In this document: one piece after another, positions 7,325 to 13,981 of the stretch
Position numbering within the stretch: the stretch's first letter is position 1
How the letters are laid out: each line of letters begins with the position of its first letter
Assembly (NCBI GenBank): GCA_964533185.1
Contig: CAZHLD010000044.1
Coordinates: forward strand, 1 to 24,109
DNA from: CAZHLD01 sp964533185
Lineage (GTDB): Bacteria; Acidobacteriota; Terriglobia; Acidiferrales; UBA7541
DNA: 24,109 bases
Direction: 5' to 3'
Notes under the pieces: generated by a model
The model's input: the letters and a program-made list of their open reading frames with translations, nothing else
What the model was told of the DNA's origin: nothing
The model's database searches: none
Program-made: the position numbers and the translations under genes

Positions 7325-7996
7325 CTGAGCGGGGGGATGGACTCGTGCGTGACGGCGGCGGTTGCGCGCACGACGCATGAGGTGGCGCTGCTGCATGCCA
7401 GCTACGGGCAGCGCACCGAGCGACGGGAGCGGCGCGCGTTTGACGAGATTGCCGATTTTTACGGCGTGCGCAAGCGGCTGGTGGTACAGCTCGACCACTT
7501 CGCGCAGATTGGCGGCTCGGCGCTCACCGACGCGCGCATTGCCGTCCCCGAAGCCGCGCCGGGCGACCCAGTCGCGCGTGCCGGAGAAATTCCCGTCACC
7601 TACGTCCCCTTTCGCAACGCGCATTTTCTATCTGTCGCGGTCAGTTGGGCGGAAGTGATCGGCGCGCACGCAGTCTTTATCGGCGCCGTTGCGGAAGACA
7701 GCTCGGGCTACCCGGATTGCCGGCCGGAGTACTATCGCGTTTTCGAGGAGCTGGTACGCGTGGGCACGCGCCCCGAGACGCACATCGAGATCGTGACACC
7801 GCTGATCGGCTTGCGGAAGAGCGAGATTGTCCGCCGAGGCATCGAGCTGGGCGCTCCGCTGCATCTAACTTGGTCGTGCTACCAATTTGACGACGCCGCC
7901 TGTGGTGCGTGCGACAGTTGCCGGTTGCGCCTGGCCGCCTTTGATGCCGCCGGCGCGTCCGACCCCATCGCCTACCGGGCCGGGGTTGCGCGATAA
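7295..7996 (+). CDS. queC: 7-cyano-7-deazaguanine synthase QueC
   Basis: The protein is 233 residues. It has the ATP-pyrophosphatase loop SGGMDS at residues 12-17 and the C-terminal zinc site of four Cys at 195, 203, 206 and 209 (WSCY and CGACDSC). VPFRNAHF and the GAVAEDSSGYPDC segment are typical of QueC. The enzyme makes preQ0 from 7-carboxy-7-deazaguanine, ammonia and ATP, completing the chain from QueD and QueE in this window. queF, tgt and queA are not present here. The 5' end is duplicated across the assembly gap, and the complete copy begins at 7295. The stop overlaps an ATG at 7996 that I do not take as a start. Confidence 0.93.
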   Translation: MTQRSKAVVLLSGGMDSCVTAAVARTTHEVALLHASYGQRTERRERRAFDEIADFYGVRKRLVVQLDHFAQIGGSALTDARIAVPEAAPGDPVARAGEIPVTYVPFRNAHFLSVAVSWAEVIGAHAVFIGAVAEDSSGYPDCRPEYYRVFEELVRVGTRPETHIEIVTPLIGLRKSEIVRRGIELGAPLHLTWSCYQFDDAACGACDSCRLRLAAFDAAGASDPIAYRAGVAR

Positions 7997-8076
7997 TGGC
8001 TGTGTCGGATAGCCTACGCTCGGCACTGATACCCCCGGCACGCCGCCGGACCGAAGTTCAGGAGGGAGTTTCCGCC

Positions 8077-9228
8077 ATGAAACGCCATACCGCATTTAGC
8101 CTGGCTCTGGTGCTGATACTGACGCTGGCCTCGCTCGCCCCGATCCGGATCGGGGCGGCCGCGCAAAACACCGGCAAAATCAGCGGCGAAGTCCTCGACC
8201 GCAACGAAAAGCCCTTCCCGGGCGTGATCGTCATCATCAGCAACGAGCAGGGCCAGAAGCACGAGCTCAAGACCGATGAGAAGGGCCGCTTCTCCCAGGG
8301 CTTCCTGCGCACCGGGCTGGTTTACGTGATTACGTTCAAAATCAACGACCAGACCTTCCATGAGCAGCAGCGGCGGCTCGAGAGCGGCAAGGAAGAGATC
8401 GTCAACGTCAACGTCAAGCAACTGCTTGCCAAGACCGACGCCGCCTCCCTTGAGGCTGCAAAGAAAGAGGAAGAGTCCCGGAAGCAGTTTGAGGGCATGA
8501 AGGAGCACTTCGATGCCGGGCGCGACGCGCTCGACGCCGCCAAGCAGGTGAAAGTGGATCTACAGAAAGCGCCCGCCGACCAGAAGGCGGCCCTGCAGGA
8601 AAAGATGGCCCAGTCTGCCGCCACCGCCGTCACCGAGCTGCAGGCGGCTGAGAAAGCCGCACCCAATAATGACCCGAACCTGCATGTCGTTCTGGCCAAG
8701 CTCGGTGACGCCTACGAGACGACCGGCAAGTACGAGGACGCCGTCGGCGCCTACCAGAAGGCCATCGCGCTCAAACCGGAAAATGCCGGTTACTACAACA
8801 ACCTCGGCAACAACCTTGCCCGCGCCGGCAAAACTCAGGAGGCCATGGCCGCGTACGAAAAGAGCGCCACGCTCGATCCGGCGAACGCCGCCAGCGCCTG
8901 GCGCAACGCGGGGATCGTGCTGTTCAACGCCAACCTGATGAAGGAAGCCATCCAGCCGCTCAAGAAATCCATCGAAATCGATCCAAAGAGCCCGCAGGCG
9001 TGGTACCTGCTCGGGGCCTCGCTGGTGAATACGATGGGGTTCAAGCAGGAAGGCGGCAAGATTATCCCCATCCTCGAGCCCGGCACGGTGGAGGCCTACG
9101 AGAAGTGCATCGAGCTCGACTCGAACGGCCCCTATGGTGCGCAGGCTCGCGACGGGCTCGAACAGCTCAAGGCCATGGGCCTCGGCATCGAAACGAGAAT
9201 CAGAACGCGCCCGCCAAAGAAGCAGTAG
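8077..9228 (+). CDS. Secreted protein with carboxypeptidase-regulatory-like and TPR domains
   Basis: The protein is 383 residues from the ATG at 8077, which has AGGAGGGAG upstream and opens a signal peptide (about residues 1-28, ending GAAAQ). Next is a CnaB/carboxypeptidase regulatory-like beta-sandwich (about 33-100: GKISGEVLDRNEKPFPGV and later GRFSQGFL), then a Lys/Glu/Ala-rich helical linker. From about residue 200 come tetratricopeptide repeats (DAYETTGKYEDAVGAYQKAI, NNLGNNLARAGKTQEAMAAY, WRNAGIVLFNANLMKEAI, AWYLLGASLV). It is likely periplasmic or surface-located and binds proteins; the partner is unknown. Acidobacteria often encode proteins of this layout. The last codons and the TAG stop abut the IS1-like insertion, and the stop lies inside the target duplication. 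Confidence 0.82.
   Translation: MKRHTAFSLALVLILTLASLAPIRIGAAAQNTGKISGEVLDRNEKPFPGVIVIISNEQGQKHELKTDEKGRFSQGFLRTGLVYVITFKINDQTFHEQQRRLESGKEEIVNVNVKQLLAKTDAASLEAAKKEEESRKQFEGMKEHFDAGRDALDAAKQVKVDLQKAPADQKAALQEKMAQSAATAVTELQAAEKAAPNNDPNLHVVLAKLGDAYETTGKYEDAVGAYQKAIALKPENAGYYNNLGNNLARAGKTQEAMAAYEKSATLDPANAASAWRNAGIVLFNANLMKEAIQPLKKSIEIDPKSPQAWYLLGASLVNTMGFKQEGGKIIPILEPGTVEAYEKCIELDSNGPYGAQARDGLEQLKAMGLGIETRIRTRPPKKQ
8138..8155 (+). repeat. Perfect 18-bp palindrome inside a signal-peptide coding region
   Basis: CCCCGATCCGGATCGGGG is fully self-complementary. It differs from the palindrome at 5324-5341 only at one symmetric pair. It encodes the APIRIG part of the signal peptide. Confidence 0.65.
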
Positions 9229-9230
9229 TC
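9223..9230 (+). repeat. Target site duplication, left copy
   Basis: CAGTAGTC, identical to 11156-11163 and directly outside the left inverted repeat. It contains the TAG stop of the TPR gene (9226-9228). Confidence 0.85.
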
Positions 9231-9247
9231 GGTGGTGTCCTAATTTG
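9231..9247 (+). repeat. Left terminal inverted repeat of the IS1-like element
   Basis: GGTGGTGTCCTAATTTG matches the reverse complement of 11139-11155 at 16 of 17 positions. The stop codon of the transposase remnant lies inside it. Confidence 0.85.
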
Positions 9248-9530
9248 CCTCGCCCACAGCCGCCAAAAGCTCGCCCATGCCCCAGAGATGGTCAGTAACT
9301 TGCCCTTGCATGGCGGGGGTGACTCGCAGTGTTTGGTGGACGCGAACAAAGTTGTAGTGAGCGAAATGAAGGGCCAGCGCCGCTTTCATGTTTTCCAGCT
9401 TCTTAGAAAAGGCATTGGTCAAGCGGGTGAACCGCCGAAGCTGCATACGAATCGTGAGGTTCTGCCGCTCGACGTGAGACGTGGAAATGTTCCACGGCTT
9501 GGGGCTGCCGGTGATGGGGATTGAGATGAT
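9240..9530 (-). pseudogene. C-terminal remnant of an IS1-like transposase
   Basis: The minus-strand frame ending at 9240 reads STSHVERQNLTIRM, then RRFTRLTNAFSKKLEN, then HFAHYNFVRVHQTLR-VTPAM. These are the C-terminal hallmarks of IS1-type DDE transposases, with the last catalytic Glu in HVERQNLT. The frame is open up to 9542, but family-like sequence fades near 9515-9530. The N-terminal part and the two catalytic Asp residues are missing, so it cannot transpose by itself. The truncation is where the cargo begins. Confidence 0.75.
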
Positions 9531-9588
9531 AATCTTACGTGGCTATCAAGTGGATTCTGTTACCGCGCTGGCGAACAAAGGGCGAAAG

Positions 9589-9597
9589 TGATACCCT
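9589..9597 (+). promoter_or_regulatory. Extended -10 promoter of the transposon cargo
   Basis: TGATACCCT fits TG-n-TACCCT and lies about 30 bases before the cargo ATG at 9626. It falls inside the element, so the cargo carries its own promoter. Confidence 0.35.
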
Positions 9598-9625
9598 GGA
9601 GACTAACACAGCGAGGGCTACAACC

Positions 9626-10516
9626 ATGAAAGCCAAGAGGACACGGAAACATGGTAGCCTACGCGAAATGTCTGACCTTATCTTCGTAGTTAGATTCACC
9701 AAAGGTTTAGCAGATAGGAACAGGCTGCCGCTTGAGCACGTACTGAGTGCGTTGGGGGAAGTGCGGTCAATGATCGAAGAAGCTGGCCGCCAGATTCAAC
9801 GAGAAAGAGGTATTGAGCAACCATCTGGCGATTTCGGCTTGGAATTGGTTGCCGGGTTCAAGAAGGGGAGTTTTGAAGCGAACATAGCCATCACGCGGGG
9901 ACTGCAATTTGCTAGAGTCGCCGCTGAGAAAATCATTCACGCCGTGAACTGGCTTGAAAGAATGCCAGAAAAGCCAAGCGCAAAGGAACCAGACCTTGCC
10001 ATACAGGTCGTGAAACACTTGAACCGCATCGGCAAGATTCAAAAATCCGACAAGACCGAAATGCGATTTGAACTCAAAAACGGCAGAAAGAAAGCTGAAG
10101 CTATCTTCACGCAGGCGGGAATATCCGCGACTGAATCTCTGCGAGCGCCACATTTTGAGATGGAAGGCGTTTCTTTATACGGGAAACTGTACGAACTGCG
10201 TGACAGCAAGCCTGAACAAGAGGAAGAGGGGAGATTCTTTTGGGGTGAACTGTATCGGGACAATGGCGAACTATGGCGCGTTCGATTCGGCAATGCGGAC
10301 ATAGATAAAGTCACGGGCCTCTTTAGAAAGCAAGTGCTGATAACCGGAAAGGCCGTTTACTACCGAGCACAGACACCCAAGGTCGTAGTGGATGAAATCA
10401 CGCAAGATGTTGAACGCGACTACGAGTCTGCTTTCGATGAACTCTATGGATGCAACAAGAAAGTGTATGACGCGGACCTTAAGACCCTCCTCAAAGAGAT
10501 TCGCGGAGACGCATAA
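9626..10516 (+). CDS. Unknown 296-aa protein, partner of the PIN protein
   Basis: The ATG at 9626 has GCGAGGGC about eight bases upstream; an ATG at 9668 (MSDLIFVVRF) is an alternative. I recognise no named family. Visible pieces are a helical region LPLEHVLSALGEVRSMIEEAG, a GDFGLELVAGFKKGSF segment followed by ANIAITRGLQFARVAAEKI, and a C-terminal half rich in beta strands (RFFWGELYRDNGELWRVRFG). There is no signal peptide or membrane helix, so it is likely cytoplasmic. Its stop (10514-10516) directly abuts the GTG of the PIN gene, so the two are translationally coupled. By position it may be the antitoxin or a regulatory partner, but it is much longer than usual VapB antitoxins and shows no clear DNA-binding motif. 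Base composition is lower in GC than neighbouring chromosomal genes. Confidence 0.6.
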   Translation: MKAKRTRKHGSLREMSDLIFVVRFTKGLADRNRLPLEHVLSALGEVRSMIEEAGRQIQRERGIEQPSGDFGLELVAGFKKGSFEANIAITRGLQFARVAAEKIIHAVNWLERMPEKPSAKEPDLAIQVVKHLNRIGKIQKSDKTEMRFELKNGRKKAEAIFTQAGISATESLRAPHFEMEGVSLYGKLYELRDSKPEQEEEGRFFWGELYRDNGELWRVRFGNADIDKVTGLFRKQVLITGKAVYYRAQTPKVVVDEITQDVERDYESAFDELYGCNKKVYDADLKTLLKEIRGDA

Positions 10517-11074
10517 GTGGCATCCGTATACTTTGACACGTCCATATTTCTGGCCATCTTCAACAAAGAGGCCAGCGGCCCACAGATTAAGTCCCTTCTC
10601 CGCGAGCTTCGACGCGACAAAGTCAAAATCTACACTTCGGTCATAACGATTCAGGAAGTCTCCGTACTCTCCTTTCGTAAGGGTGTTCCAGCCGATGAAA
10701 ACCACGCAAAGGTTTCAAAGCTGGCGCGGATTCAGGGGATCACAAAGGACATCGCACTTACGGCTGCGAAATTGGAAGCGCAACTGAAAGATGCGCAAGA
10801 GAAGGCACAGGCACAACAGAAGGCACAACAGAAGGCACAAGAGAAAGCACAACAGAAAGCGGGAGGTTCGCTCTCGGCAGAACATATCGAGGATAACCGC
10901 CGAAGAAAATGGGATTGTTTCCATATCGCAACGGCGATGTGCCTGCGCTGTGCGACCCTGTACGCCGAAGATGCGAAGCTTCTAAAGCGAAAAGAACACT
11001 TGGACATTAAGGCTCTAGAGTTTGAGGAACCCCGACCCAAGAAGCCAGAACTGTTCCCTCCGAAGACTGAATAG
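10517..11074 (+). CDS. PIN-domain (VapC-like) putative ribonuclease
   Basis: The protein is 185 residues from the GTG at 10517, which directly follows the previous stop. It has the PIN acidic set: Asp7 (VYFDTSIFL), Glu47 (ITIQEV), Asp133 (WDCFHIATA) and Asp152 (YAEDAKLL). PIN proteins are metal-dependent RNases, and most two-gene bacterial cases are VapC-type toxins. It is longer than the typical 130-140 residues because of a Lys/Ala/Gln repeat insert (about residues 93-115) and a Pro/Lys-rich C-terminal tail. All four acids are kept, so it is probably active. It rides in an IS1-like transposon with its coupled upstream partner. Confidence 0.78.
   Translation: MASVYFDTSIFLAIFNKEASGPQIKSLLRELRRDKVKIYTSVITIQEVSVLSFRKGVPADENHAKVSKLARIQGITKDIALTAAKLEAQLKDAQEKAQAQQKAQQKAQEKAQQKAGGSLSAEHIEDNRRRKWDCFHIATAMCLRCATLYAEDAKLLKRKEHLDIKALEFEEPRPKKPELFPPKTE
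10793..10858 (+). repeat. 12-bp tandem repeat inside the PIN gene
   Basis: Units close to GCACAACAGAAG are repeated in tandem: one divergent copy, a half copy, then four near-identical copies. All are in frame (12 = 4 codons) and encode K-A-Q-Q / K-A-Q-E blocks. Such repeats can gain or lose units without a frameshift. Confidence 0.8.
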
Positions 11075-11114
11075 GAGGTCTCACGCGGTATGGGTGCAGG
11101 CAAATCTTGGTGCA

Positions 11115-11134
11115 TTGCCGTTCTCAAACGGCAA
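11115..11134 (+). terminator. Hairpin near the right end of the transposon
   Basis: TTGCCGTT and AACGGCAA form a perfect 8-bp stem with a CTCA loop, 40 bases after the PIN stop and just inside the right inverted repeat. A-rich rather than T-rich bases follow on the plus strand, so it is not a standard rho-independent terminator for the cargo. It might instead be a transposase-binding or transcript-protecting structure. Confidence 0.35.
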
Positions 11135-11138
11135 AAAT

Positions 11139-11155
11139 CAAATTAGGACACTACC
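11139..11155 (-). repeat. Right terminal inverted repeat of the IS1-like element
   Basis: CAAATTAGGACACTACC, the inverted partner of 9231-9247 with one mismatch. Confidence 0.85.
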
Positions 11156-11163
11156 CAGTAGTC
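11156..11163 (+). repeat. Target site duplication, right copy
   Basis: CAGTAGTC, identical to 9223-9230, immediately outside the right inverted repeat. Confidence 0.85.
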
Positions 11164-11202
11164 AGAGCTCTTCACGCGCAGTTACAATCAACTCACCTTG
11201 AA

Positions 11203-11218
11203 GACCCCCCTCAGGGTC
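11203..11218 (+). terminator. Possible terminator hairpin of the TPR gene before insertion
   Basis: GACCC, a six-base loop, then GGGTC. Without the transposon it would lie about 45 bases after the TPR stop. There is no T-run, so termination is uncertain. Confidence 0.25.
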
Positions 11219-11221
11219 ACT

Positions 11222-11323
11222 AGAGCCCCTTCTACTGTGGCACGAAAGGCGCAAGGTAGCTGGTAGGGGTCTATCGCCGACCGGCTGAAGACTGGAGAAG
11301 CGCACCACCTAGAAGGAGACTCT
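11222..11323 (+). ncRNA. Candidate structured leader RNA of the radical SAM gene
   Basis: By eye, several segments pair over a long range in the right order: AGAG with CTCT (11222-11225/11320-11323), CCTTCTA with TAGAAGG (11228-11234/11310-11316), and GTGG with CCAC (11237-11240/11305-11308). Inside is a hairpin of AGCTGGT with ACCGGCT (11258-11264/11280-11286, one G-U). It lies 70-170 bases before the radical SAM start with no reading frame of its own. I do not recognise a known riboswitch class. It is not a tRNA and lacks the cobalamin-box sequence. Confidence 0.25.
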
Positions 11324-11393
11324 GGTTGCCTCGAACTACCGGCCCTGCTCTGGCGACCATGCAGCTGGAAAACATTCCGAGGGGAGTCGCGCG

Positions 11394-12944
11394 ATGCGAG
11401 TGCATCTAGTCAATCCCAATCATCTGTCATTTGGCACTGGCGTGATTACGCCGCGCTGGCTTTACGTGATCGCTGCGGCAACGCCGCAAAAGTTCGGAGA
11501 ACCAGCAGTGATCGACGAGACCCTCAAGCGCTTGGATTACATGCAGATTCAATCCGGCGACGTGGTGGGCATCGGGATCCACAGCGGCAACGCGCTCCGC
11601 GGGTATGAAATTGGACGCATGGCACGGGAGCGCGGAGCCTACGTGGTGTTCGGGGGCACCCACGCCAGCCTGTACCCGGAGGAAGCCCAAAAGTACGGCG
11701 CTGCGCACGCAACCGTGAAAGGCGACGGCGACGTCATCTGGGCCAGCGTGCTGGCCGACTGCGCGAATGGGACTCCACAGGCACTCTACGAAGGAGGCCG
11801 CATTGAAGCCTGGCAGTTCCTGCCGGCTCGCTGGGAGCTGATGCCCCCCAAGAGCTACATGATGGCCTCGGTACAGACCGTGCGCGGCTGTCCCAAGCAC
11901 TGCTCGTTTTGCTCGGTCTGGCGAATGGACGGCCAGCAGCCCCGCCAGCGTGCTTCCGACGTCGTGGTTCAGGAGATTGTCGAGCTGCGCCGCATGGGAT
12001 TTCGGTTCGTGGTTCTTGCCGACGACAACTTCTATTCGGTCACACTCGAGGACGTGAACCTAGCCACGCGTCAGAAGGACGCACACCGCCTCGCCGAGCT
12101 GAAGGGGTTGCGCGCAGAACGATTTGAGCTGATGGCACGCCTAGCCGAGCTTCCCGGCGACATGGTTTTCTTTACGCAAATCACCATGGAGGCGGCCGAA
12201 GACCCTGAATTCCTGGACGCCATGCGCCGCGCCCATATCCGCGGAGCGCTGGTTGGAATTGAATCCGTGACGCCGGAAGGGTTGAAGGCCGTTTTCAAGG
12301 AGTTCAACTCCGCAGGGAAGGACCTGGTCCATCGTCTCCAGATGTTCCGGAAGCACGACGTGCACGTGCTGGGCTCCTTCATGTTTGGGCTGTCCACGGA
12401 CCGGCCGGAAACCTTTGAGGCCACGCGCGCCCTCGCTGAAGAGGCCGGCGTAGCCTTCGCGCAATTCGTAATACTTACGCCATTCCCCGGCACGGTGGAT
12501 TTTCAGCGCTGGGAAAAGTCCATGGCCAGTGATCCCACCCGGATTGCCGACATTCCGCTCACTCGCTACTGGCTCATCCCGCAGGGTCTTCGGCCGAAGG
12601 TCTACATGCCGCATCCGGTCATGTCCGCGGATGAGATTCACCGGCGCACGCAGACTGTGTGGGATGGTTTCTATAGCCTGTCGTCCATTTGGAAGCGCTC
12701 GCGCTGTGTGAAGTCGCTGCGCAGGCGGCTTGCGTTTGCGTTGGTCTCAAAGCTCTACCGCCAGATGTATGCCAACACCGGCATCGCCACCGATAGCGCC
12801 AGCGAGAGCCGCGCTGCAAACTGGGCGCGATGGCTGCCCAAGCCCACCCGGCTGCTCTTTCAGGGCGCTCCCATGCCGGGGCTGCAAGTGCCGCTCGGCA
12901 CGCCGCACCCCGCCATTCCAAAAAGTGATTTCCACATCATGTAA
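11394..12944 (+). CDS. Radical SAM protein with N-terminal B12-binding-type domain
   Basis: The protein is 516 residues, with a GAGGGGAG ribosome site upstream. Residues 1 to about 135 look like the Rossmann-type B12-binding domain of cobalamin-dependent radical SAM enzymes (MRVHLVNPNH, SGDVVGIGIHSGN, VVFGGTHASLYPEEA). The exact D-x-H-x-x-G cobalt-ligand motif is not present, as in many members of this class. The radical-SAM motif is C-x3-C-x2-C at Cys166, Cys170 and Cys173 (RGCPKHCSFC). LADDNFY, GIESVTPEGL and LGSFMFGL fit the barrel of this group. About 80 residues at the C terminus are outside the core and unassigned. Members methylate or rearrange unactivated carbons in lipids, tetrapyrroles and antibiotics. 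The substrate cannot be told, and no pathway partner is adjacent. Confidence 0.82.
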   Translation: MRVHLVNPNHLSFGTGVITPRWLYVIAAATPQKFGEPAVIDETLKRLDYMQIQSGDVVGIGIHSGNALRGYEIGRMARERGAYVVFGGTHASLYPEEAQKYGAAHATVKGDGDVIWASVLADCANGTPQALYEGGRIEAWQFLPARWELMPPKSYMMASVQTVRGCPKHCSFCSVWRMDGQQPRQRASDVVVQEIVELRRMGFRFVVLADDNFYSVTLEDVNLATRQKDAHRLAELKGLRAERFELMARLAELPGDMVFFTQITMEAAEDPEFLDAMRRAHIRGALVGIESVTPEGLKAVFKEFNSAGKDLVHRLQMFRKHDVHVLGSFMFGLSTDRPETFEATRALAEEAGVAFAQFVILTPFPGTVDFQRWEKSMASDPTRIADIPLTRYWLIPQGLRPKVYMPHPVMSADEIHRRTQTVWDGFYSLSSIWKRSRCVKSLRRRLAFALVSKLYRQMYANTGIATDSASESRAANWARWLPKPTRLLFQGAPMPGLQVPLGTPHPAIPKSDFHIM

Positions 12945-12945
12945 T

Positions 12946-12963
12946 CGGGCGTCTCGTCGCCCG
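12946..12963 (+). terminator. Hairpin after the radical SAM gene
   Basis: CGGGCG, loop TCTCGT, then CGCCCG: a perfect 6-bp GC stem starting one base after the stop. A CG-rich run, not a T-run, follows. A second palindrome, CTGGCCTGAGGCCAG, lies at 13017-13031 between the two convergent genes. The rest of 12945-13215 shows no gene. Confidence 0.4.
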
Positions 12964-13215
12964 CGCGCGCGAAAGAATGTACAGGAAGATTGTAAGCTGA
13001 AAGTTTCAATTCATCACTGGCCTGAGGCCAGGCCCACCGTCACCCGCGACCGGCGTGGCCTTAAAGGACCCCCTGGTGGCATGTGGTATCATACCGGGCA
13101 CGGAGAGCCGCAATCGTGGCTTGGCGTGGCAAGGCAAGGTCTGGCCGCCGAACCGGAGTGGGGAAAACCCGCTGGTGAAGACGACCAGACTCGTACAGAT
13201 CCTTTTCAACCGGGA

Positions 13216-13920
13216 TCAGTCCTTCGGCTTGAGGAAGAAAACCACGCCGATTTCGACTTGTACGTTGTGGGTGATCCCGTCGACGGGGAAGAATGCCCCG
13301 CCCGGCCCGCTGGGAGTGGTTGGCACTCCAAAGCGGGCAACGCGGCTGATATTGTCCCGAACGTCTATCCGGGTGCCCAGCCAGCGGCTGAAGCGGAATT
13401 CGATCCCGCCGCCGAAGGGGATGCTGAAGTCATTGGTGGCCGTCAGGTTGGCCGGCGCACCAATGAACTCGCCGGTCAGAGCCAGGTTCTTGGCCGCATC
13501 GGTGGGCGAATAGCGCACCCAGCCGATCCCGGTGCCCAGGTAGGGCCGGAAGCGGCGCTCCGAAGCAGTGAAAAAGCGAACCAGATTGAGGGTCACGTTG
13601 TTGACGCGGATGCCGAAGTCGCGCTGCGCCGGAGTAGTGCCCACCTCGTTCACGCGGAAGTTATTCCGGCCGAAGGTATAGTCCGCTTCAAGGGTCCAGT
13701 GGCTGGTCAGATCCAAACTGGCCCGGGCGCGGAGCTTCCCGCCAGTAATGAACTCGGTGGTGAAGTTGTCGCCGCTCACGACGAAGGAGCGGTCGCCCTG
13801 CAAGAATGAGCCGCCACCGAAGATGGTGATCCGCGGATTGCCCTGCGCGGCAACGTCCGGCGCGGCCACAGCAAGAAGCATCAGGAAGGCTAGCCAGAGT
13901 GACGGTGTGCTGATTCTCAC
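13216..13920 (-). CDS. Outer-membrane beta-barrel protein
   Basis: The protein is 234 residues, starting with GTG at 13920; AGGAGGAGG upstream and the signal peptide (hydrophobic to about residue 20, ending DVAAQG) fix this start. The mature part alternates short polar and aromatic strands (WTLEADYTFGRNNF, RRFRPYLGTGIGWVRYSP, FSIPFGGGIEFRFSRWLGTRIDVR) and ends with a strand ending in FFLKPKD. This is the layout of small OmpA/OmpW-like 8-stranded barrels. The precise role is not evident. The promoter region upstream is directly followed by the IS1380 relic (end at 13957, 36 bases away), so its original promoter may have been displaced by that insertion. Confidence 0.75.
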   Translation of the reverse strand: MRISTPSLWLAFLMLLAVAAPDVAAQGNPRITIFGGGSFLQGDRSFVVSGDNFTTEFITGGKLRARASLDLTSHWTLEADYTFGRNNFRVNEVGTTPAQRDFGIRVNNVTLNLVRFFTASERRFRPYLGTGIGWVRYSPTDAAKNLALTGEFIGAPANLTATNDFSIPFGGGIEFRFSRWLGTRIDVRDNISRVARFGVPTTPSGPGGAFFPVDGITHNVQVEIGVVFFLKPKD

Positions 13921-13956
13921 CTCAACCTCCTCCTTTGAAGACGGAAGAATCCAAGG

Positions 13957-13981
13957 TCTTATCCGGAATTTCCAATTTCAA
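13957..13981 (+). repeat. Left inverted repeat of the IS1380-like relic
   Basis: TCTTATCCGGAATTTCC followed by AATTTCAA. It matches the reverse complement of 14789-14813 (TCTTACCCCGGATTTCC then GATTTCAA) except for a few substitutions and a one-base indel. Confidence 0.6.

Larger units (their letters stand above)
9231..11155. mobile_element. Non-autonomous IS1-like transposon carrying a two-gene PIN cargo
   Basis: The 1,925-bp unit is bounded by 17-bp inverted repeats (16/17) and flanked by a perfect 8-bp direct repeat, CAGTAGTC, in the 8-10 bp range known for IS1-family insertion. Inside, the left end carries the C-terminal part of an IS1-like transposase on the minus strand; the rest of the transposase is replaced by two plus-strand genes. 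The element therefore appears transposed as a unit with its cargo, presumably by a related transposase acting in trans. The cargo is visibly lower in GC than the flanks. The clean target duplication suggests the insertion is recent. Confidence 0.8.

Noticed and set aside
11090..11145. Tiny frame (MGAGKSWCIAVLKRQKSN) after the PIN gene with AGGAGG upstream
   Set aside because: It is only 18 codons and runs into the right inverted repeat of the transposon. The ribosome-like site overlaps the PIN stop, and nothing supports translation.
11164..11393. tRNA or cobalamin riboswitch before the radical SAM gene
   Set aside because: No T-loop sequence, acceptor pairing or cobalamin-box consensus was found; only an unclassified fold is possible.
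12730..13809. 359-codon plus-strand frame over the end of the radical SAM gene and the barrel gene
   Set aside because: It overlaps two well-supported genes, has no ribosome site, and its composition is that of an antisense shadow.
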